Shown piece by piece: positions 6,544-9,189 of a stretch of 9,189 bases of DNA. The stretch is from Ignavibacteriales bacterium (GTDB lineage: Bacteria > Bacteroidota > Ignavibacteria > Ignavibacteriales > Melioribacteraceae), in assembly GCA_027080245.1 (NCBI GenBank), contig JALWSN010000042.1, positions 1 to 9,189 of the forward strand, in the 5' to 3' direction. Each line of letters opens with the position of its first letter. Within the stretch, counting starts at the first letter, position 1. Below the pieces are notes generated by a model. The model was not told the DNA's origin, did no database searches, and saw only the letters and a program-made list of their open reading frames with translations. The position numbers and the translations under genes were made by a program.

Positions 6544-7081
6544 AATTGCTTAATTTCCGCTGCTCTGTACCGCATTTCGTTTAGTTCCTGAACCAAAGTT
6601 GTGTAATACCAATCGTAAGCAAGGGAAACGTCAAGGTTTTCTATTGTCGGGATTTTGCTGATGTCCCCGCCGGCAAGTTTCCAAAGAACCGCATCGACGG
6701 TAATTTCGGGCTTGAAATACTGCGTTTTAACCTCAGAGAGTTTTTCCAGTTCTTCATACGCAAAAGCAAGCTCCGCATTTAATTTGCGGAACTTGCCTTC
6801 ATAACGGGAAACAAACTCTCTTCTCTTGCGAAAAAATCATTTACAAGCCTCGTAATTTCGGGGAAATCCTTATCCGTAAGCTCCGTAAATTTTTCGCCGG
6901 CAATAACGGAAACGAGTCCTTCAATGCCTCCGCTTTTGATGAGATTTACAATAACTCCCATTTCGTTTTCGGCTTTGGAGTTTTCGAGTATTTCAAGAAT
7001 CTTTCCCCACTCTTTAAGCGTGTAGCTTTCCTTCAAAGAACATTCGCAACCACCGATTGAGTAAGTCTGCTTTTTATCCAT
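6528..7081 (-). CDS. tail assembly chaperone, frameshifted long form (G-T-like)
   Basis: A -1 shift after codon 84 (TTC, 6832-6830) continues as CGC AAG AGA and stays open for 100 codons to TAA at 6530-6528, giving a 184-residue fusion. The extension begins RKRREFVSRYEGKFRKLN and contains PEITVDAVLWKLAGGDISKIP and LAYDWYYTTLVQELNEMRYR, a coherent helical sequence with Trp and Tyr at regular places. In the -1 frame a TGA (6839-6837) stands immediately before the slippery run, and there is no ATG until late in the extension, so it can hardly be translated except by shifting. This is the organisation of lambda G/GT and of many long-tailed phages. In such phages the G:GT ratio, set by slippage efficiency, matters for tail assembly. 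The last six or so residues (QLRMKN) come from an AT-rich spacer repeat. Confidence 0.85.
6772..6790 (-). other. hairpin enclosing the zero-frame stop codon of the chaperone gene
   Basis: TCCGCA and TGCGGA form a 6-bp stem with a 7-base loop AATTAAA that contains the TAA stop of the short chaperone. It lies 39 bases after the slip site. Whether it affects shifting or termination is unknown. Confidence 0.4.
6779..7081 (-). CDS. tail assembly chaperone, short form (G-like)
   Basis: This 100-residue protein is the unshifted product of a tail assembly chaperone gene. In lambda-type phages, gpG and the frameshifted gpGT coat the tape measure protein and recruit tube subunits. The family is too divergent to recognise by motif, but several features match: it sits after the tail tube gene and before the tape measure gene, it is small and mostly helical (TLKEWGKILEILENSKAENEM, then a GGIEGLVSVIAGEKFTEL region), and the frame carries a slippery site near its end. 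The ATG at 7081-7079 is preceded by AGGG with 6 bases spacing, 11 bases after the tube gene stop. Beyond the slip site at codons 83-84 it adds only 16 residues (AREESLFPVMKASSAN). Confidence 0.8.
   Translation of the reverse strand: MDKKQTYSIGGCECSLKESYTLKEWGKILEILENSKAENEMGVIVNLIKSGGIEGLVSVIAGEKFTELTDKDFPEITRLVNDFFAREESLFPVMKASSAN
6830..6836 (-). promoter_or_regulatory. programmed -1 frameshift slippery site T TTT TTC
   Basis: In the chaperone frame the codons read GAT TTT TTC, so the heptamer T TTT TTC satisfies X XXY YYZ and both tRNAs can re-pair after a one-base backward slip. A GAGG sequence (6851-6848) lies 11 bases upstream, the distance at which internal Shine-Dalgarno elements stimulate -1 shifting (as in dnaX). 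A 6-bp hairpin (TCCGCA/TGCGGA, 6790-6772) lies 39 bases downstream, around the zero-frame stop, farther than usual for a stimulator. Confidence 0.85.
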
Positions 7082-7092
7082 ATTTTACCCTG

Positions 7093-7509
7093 TTAAGATG
7101 TTACGAAAGAAAATACGCTTGTAAGCTGGGAAGTCTCAATCCGTTTTTTACCGGTAATTTTAATCACCGCGCCGCCTTCCTTACCAAAGTCGCCTTCAAT
7201 ACCGATATTGAGGCGAATTCCCGTGAGTTTCGGTTTGTCTTCGCCCTCGGTAGTGAAAGTTATGTCAGTTGCTAAGTTGTTAAACGCCAAAAGGGAATCA
7301 TAATCTTTGATTTGTCTCAAAGTCGCTTCAACGGAAACATCGTAGTTTACAATAATTTCCTCTTTGTTGGAGTTTGTAATTTTAACCGGTTCGGCTTTCA
7401 TTATGAGATTACCGTCCGCCAACGCTCCCGAATCGTAGCTTGTAGATCCGTCGTTGAGGTTAATTTCGGTGATTACACCTTTCCAGATTTTGTCCACGTT
7501 AACTGCCAT
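7093..7509 (-). CDS. phage major tail (tube) protein, plain form
   Basis: A 138-residue, beta-rich protein in the position of the major tail tube subunit, two genes before the tape measure gene. It shares a clear core with the larger neighbour: EPVKITNSNKEEI and DVSVEATLRQIKDYD here match EPVKTTLSNKEEI and DISLEALLLQVEDYE there, and both carry ITGKKR-(I/V)-E close to the end of the domain. The shared core suggests the same fold and that both assemble into the tube. The ATG at 7509-7507 has a strong AAGGAGG nine bases upstream (7525-7519). It overlaps the end of the 67-aa gene by 11 bases and is followed 11 bases later by the chaperone gene. Tube identity is an inference from order, size and the paralogy; no family name was recognised. 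Confidence 0.65.
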   Translation of the reverse strand: MAVNVDKIWKGVITEINLNDGSTSYDSGALADGNLIMKAEPVKITNSNKEEIIVNYDVSVEATLRQIKDYDSLLAFNNLATDITFTTEGEDKPKLTGIRLNIGIEGDFGKEGGAVIKITGKKRIETSQLTSVFSFVTS

Positions 7510-7702
7510 TTTCTATTTCCTCCTTAATAGTTAAATTGTTTTCTTGAATGTAATTCTCAATTGTGCTTTTTAGCTGTGCTTCGTAACCGTTAAGTCTGCT
7601 CGGCACGAGCGTAACCGACTTGCTGTCGTGCTCCTCGTAAGGGTCGTTTTGAATAACTCCCTCGCTGTCATAAACTATTCTGTATTTCTTTGTAAGCTTC
7701 AT
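7499..7702 (-). CDS. small phage protein of unknown function
   Basis: A 67-residue soluble protein with no signal peptide, membrane segment or recognised family. It starts MKLTKKYRIVYDSEGVIQ, has an acidic YEEHDSKSV stretch, and ends in a helix-like LKSTIENYIQENNLTIKEEIENGS. GAGG with 7 bases spacing precedes the ATG at 7702-7700, and its 3' end overlaps the tube gene by 11 bases, so expression is probably coupled. A gene in this place between two tube-type genes could be a tail terminator or connector accessory. That is only a guess from position. Confidence 0.65.
   Translation of the reverse strand: MKLTKKYRIVYDSEGVIQNDPYEEHDSKSVTLVPSRLNGYEAQLKSTIENYIQENNLTIKEEIENGS
7519..7525 (-). promoter_or_regulatory. 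strong Shine-Dalgarno of the tail tube gene
   Basis: AAGGAGG, nine bases before the ATG at 7509-7507 and inside the 3' end of the 67-aa gene. It is the strongest ribosome-binding site in the window, as expected for a tube subunit needed in many copies. Confidence 0.75.
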
Positions 7703-7716
7703 TTATCTACCTCTTG

Positions 7717-7732
7717 TTAATTCTTCATTCTT
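7717..7732. repeat. AT-rich spacer repeat, copy 2
   Basis: The same 16-base word as at 6528-6543, in the 48-base gap between the PKD/LRR tube gene and the 67-aa gene. The gap continues with TTCATTTTTCATTCTTAATT-like words and shows nothing else beyond the ribosome-binding site of the next gene. Confidence 0.6.
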
Positions 7733-7750
7733 CATTTTTCATTCTTAATT

Positions 7751-9166
7751 CTATTCGTCGCTATTATATGTTACCGTCCAACCTTTATTCTGCAAATTTG
7801 TGATTGCCGTATCCGCATCGCTTCCCGAATAAATCGTCCCGTTCGTTCCCGAAATATCAAGTGTTCCGTTTTGCCCGTCAGCTTCGTCAAGGTCGATTAC
7901 AAAATCGCTCACTTCCGTGTCAGAAAGTCCCAAATTTTTCAAATCAATATCGCATCCACTCCAAGCAGGAAGGGTGGTGGAGGTGTAATCGGAAATATCA
8001 GAATTATTGAGATGCAAATACGTCAAATTAGTAAGTCCGCTAACGCTGGAAATATCGCCGCTGACTTGAGAATTTCTGAGATTCAAATACGCTAAATTTG
8101 TAAGCCCGCTTATGTTTGAAATATCACCGCTGACTTGAGTATCCCCGATGTCCAAATACGTGAGATTTGTAAGTCCGCTAATGCTGGAAATATCGCCGCT
8201 GACTTGAGTGTTATAGGCAAAAAGGTATGTAATATTGTTCAATCCGCTTAAACCCGCTATATTGCCACTGATTTGAGTACTTCTGAAATCCAAGTGCATC
8301 AAGTCCGTAAGTCCGCTAACGCTGGAAATATCACCGCTAACTTGAGTATTTCCGATGTCCAAATACGTCAAATTAGTAAGTCCGCTAACGCTGGAAATAT
8401 CGCCGCTGACTTGAGAATTTCTGAGATCCAAATACGCTAAATTCGTAAGTCCGCTAACTTGGTCGATATTTCCGCTTACTTCAGACGTATTGCATTGCAA
8501 TTTTGTAAGTTCGTGCGCCTGAGTTATTGTGAAACTTCCCGCCGCCGAGTAAGTGTGCGAATAAGTTTGCTCTGCAACGGTTAAGTTTTCGACATTTCCG
8601 TCACCCCAGTCAATAGTTCCGTTGCTACCTGCAAGTGTAATATTAACGGTTGTTGCCGAATCAACGTTAAACGTGATTTGATAGTCTTCTACCATATCAA
8701 TAATTTCTTGATTGGTAAAGGTAAACACGTTCCCGTCAAGGCTTTCAACTCGTTTTTTACCGGTAATCTTAACGTTTGCCTTGCCGTCGGGTTGGACGTC
8801 CACCATTACGCTCAACGGCAAATCTTTTAGCAGTGGGTAAAAATCAGAGTCGCTTGCGTCTCCTTCGGCTGCCTCGTCAACTACGGTTTGATAGTCATCA
8901 AACAAAACCGAAGTGTCGCGTCCGTTGAAATATGCGATGCGCTCGTAATCCTCAACTTGCAACAAAAGAGCCTCAAGGGAAATATCCCAAGCAACGGTAA
9001 TTTCTTCTTTGTTGCTGAGAGTGGTTTTTACCGGTTCAATAGTTACCTTTGCCGAGCTTCCCTCGCCAAGCATTCCCGCGTTTAGAATGCCTCCGCCTCT
9101 GTCTTTCGACATAAGGGAAATTTGGTCTATTACATCCGTAAAAAATTGTGTTACATCTTTACTCAT
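7751..9166 (-). CDS. tail-tube-like protein fused to a PKD-like domain and leucine-rich repeats
   Basis: Read from ATG 9166 the protein has 471 residues. Residues 1-152 are the tube-like domain shared with the 138-aa neighbour (EPVKTTLSNKEEI, DISLEALLLQVEDYE, ITGKKRVE). Residues 162-215 form a PKD-like beta-sandwich, shown by TIDWGDGNVENL and YSHTYSAAGSFTIT. Residues 217-400 are leucine-rich repeats, with six exact 23-residue units of the form LTNLTYLDIGNTQVSGDISSVSG and a degenerate unit on each side. A C-terminal cap follows, with GTLDISGTNGTIYSG and a final NLQNKGWTVTYN strand. Decorating Ig- or LRR-type domains on virion proteins usually face outwards and bind surfaces or sugars, so a host-adhesion or decoration role is likely (inference). 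ATG 9166 is chosen because GGAG lies nine bases ahead; an in-frame ATG at 9181 has no visible ribosome-binding site. The protein lacks a signal peptide, which fits a virion protein and not a secreted one. Confidence 0.75.
   Translation of the reverse strand: MSKDVTQFFTDVIDQISLMSKDRGGGILNAGMLGEGSSAKVTIEPVKTTLSNKEEITVAWDISLEALLLQVEDYERIAYFNGRDTSVLFDDYQTVVDEAAEGDASDSDFYPLLKDLPLSVMVDVQPDGKANVKITGKKRVESLDGNVFTFTNQEIIDMVEDYQITFNVDSATTVNITLAGSNGTIDWGDGNVENLTVAEQTYSHTYSAAGSFTITQAHELTKLQCNTSEVSGNIDQVSGLTNLAYLDLRNSQVSGDISSVSGLTNLTYLDIGNTQVSGDISSVSGLTDLMHLDFRSTQISGNIAGLSGLNNITYLFAYNTQVSGDISSISGLTNLTYLDIGDTQVSGDISNISGLTNLAYLNLRNSQVSGDISSVSGLTNLTYLHLNNSDISDYTSTTLPAWSGCDIDLKNLGLSDTEVSDFVIDLDEADGQNGTLDISGTNGTIYSGSDADTAITNLQNKGWTVTYNSDE
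7955..8518 (-). repeat. 69-bp tandem repeat array encoding leucine-rich repeats
   Basis: The CTGACTTGAG-type word recurs on the plus strand at 8061, 8130, 8199, 8268, 8337, 8406 and 8475, exactly 69 bases apart, with small changes in some copies. Six full 23-residue units span 8036-8449, flanked by degenerate units. Insertion or loss of whole units would keep the frame. Confidence 0.9.
8522..8683 (-). other. PKD-like domain within the tube fusion protein
   Basis: About 54 residues with the two PKD landmarks, a WGDG turn and an HTYxxxGxFTIT closing strand. PKD domains are Ig-like folds that mediate protein or carbohydrate contacts; here it links the tube domain to the repeats. Confidence 0.7.
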
Positions 9167-9175
9167 TTTTTTTTT

Positions 9176-9179
9176 CTCC
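9176..9179 (-). promoter_or_regulatory. Shine-Dalgarno deciding the start of the tube fusion gene
   Basis: GGAG lies nine bases before ATG 9166, separated by an A-rich run. It falls just inside the potential upstream start at 9181, which makes 9166 the better start. Confidence 0.6.
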
Positions 9180-9189
9180 ATTTAAAAAT

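Noticed and set aside
7057..7527. Plus-strand open frames opposite the tail tube gene.
   Set aside because: They are complements of the tube gene, and the minus-strand gene has a strong ribosome-binding site and a paralogue in the same operon.
7955..8518. Regular repeats that could suggest a CRISPR array or a diversity-generating retroelement target.
   Set aside because: The 69-base units are contiguous, in frame and encode leucine-rich repeats with no unique spacers. No reverse transcriptase or adenine-biased template copy is visible.
9166..9181. ATG 9181 as the start of the PKD/LRR tube protein.
   Set aside because: The extra MEKKK is low-complexity, there is no visible ribosome-binding site before it, and GGAG is well placed for ATG 9166.

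Overview
The window joins two unrelated regions of an AT-rich bacterial genome. The organism looks like a member of the Bacteroidota/Ignavibacteriota (FCB) side of the tree. That placement is an inference from three things: the C-terminus of a TonB-dependent receptor of that style, a promoter ahead of the abiE pair that fits the Bacteroidota TTG/TAnnTTTG pattern, and short AT-rich spacer repeats of a kind I associate with these genomes. No rRNA, tRNA, integrase or other lineage marker is present, so the placement is tentative.

Left part, 1-1921, plus strand: the 3' end of a TonB-dependent receptor gene; a roughly 190-base spacer with a folded repeat-like element; then a two-gene type IV toxin-antitoxin/abortive-infection operon. 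abiEi encodes a winged-helix antitoxin and repressor. abiEii encodes a nucleotidyltransferase toxin. A perfect 9-bp inverted repeat sits on the probable promoter directly ahead of abiEi. AbiEii keeps its catalytic motifs but seems to end early, about 50 bases before the phage genes begin.

Right part, 1970-9189, minus strand, transcribed right to left: the tail module of a long-tailed (siphovirus-like) phage or prophage. In transcription order it holds a tail-tube-like protein fused to a PKD-like domain and a leucine-rich-repeat array, a 67-aa small protein, a 138-aa tail tube paralogue, a tail assembly chaperone pair (G and G-T), the 900-aa tape measure protein and a tail hub/baseplate-type protein. 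The second chaperone ORF has no start codon of its own. It follows a textbook T TTT TTC slippery heptamer and is open in the -1 frame for 100 codons, so a programmed -1 frameshift is very likely.

Two small membrane-protein genes lie on the opposite strand between the chaperones and the tape measure gene, where phages rarely tolerate insertions. They look like a moron-type cassette.

The least ordinary points are the PKD/LRR-decorated tube protein next to its undecorated paralogue, the frameshift site, the reversed two-gene membrane cassette, and the junction where a defence operon with a shortened toxin meets the end of the tail module. All functional names are from reading the sequence; no search was run.
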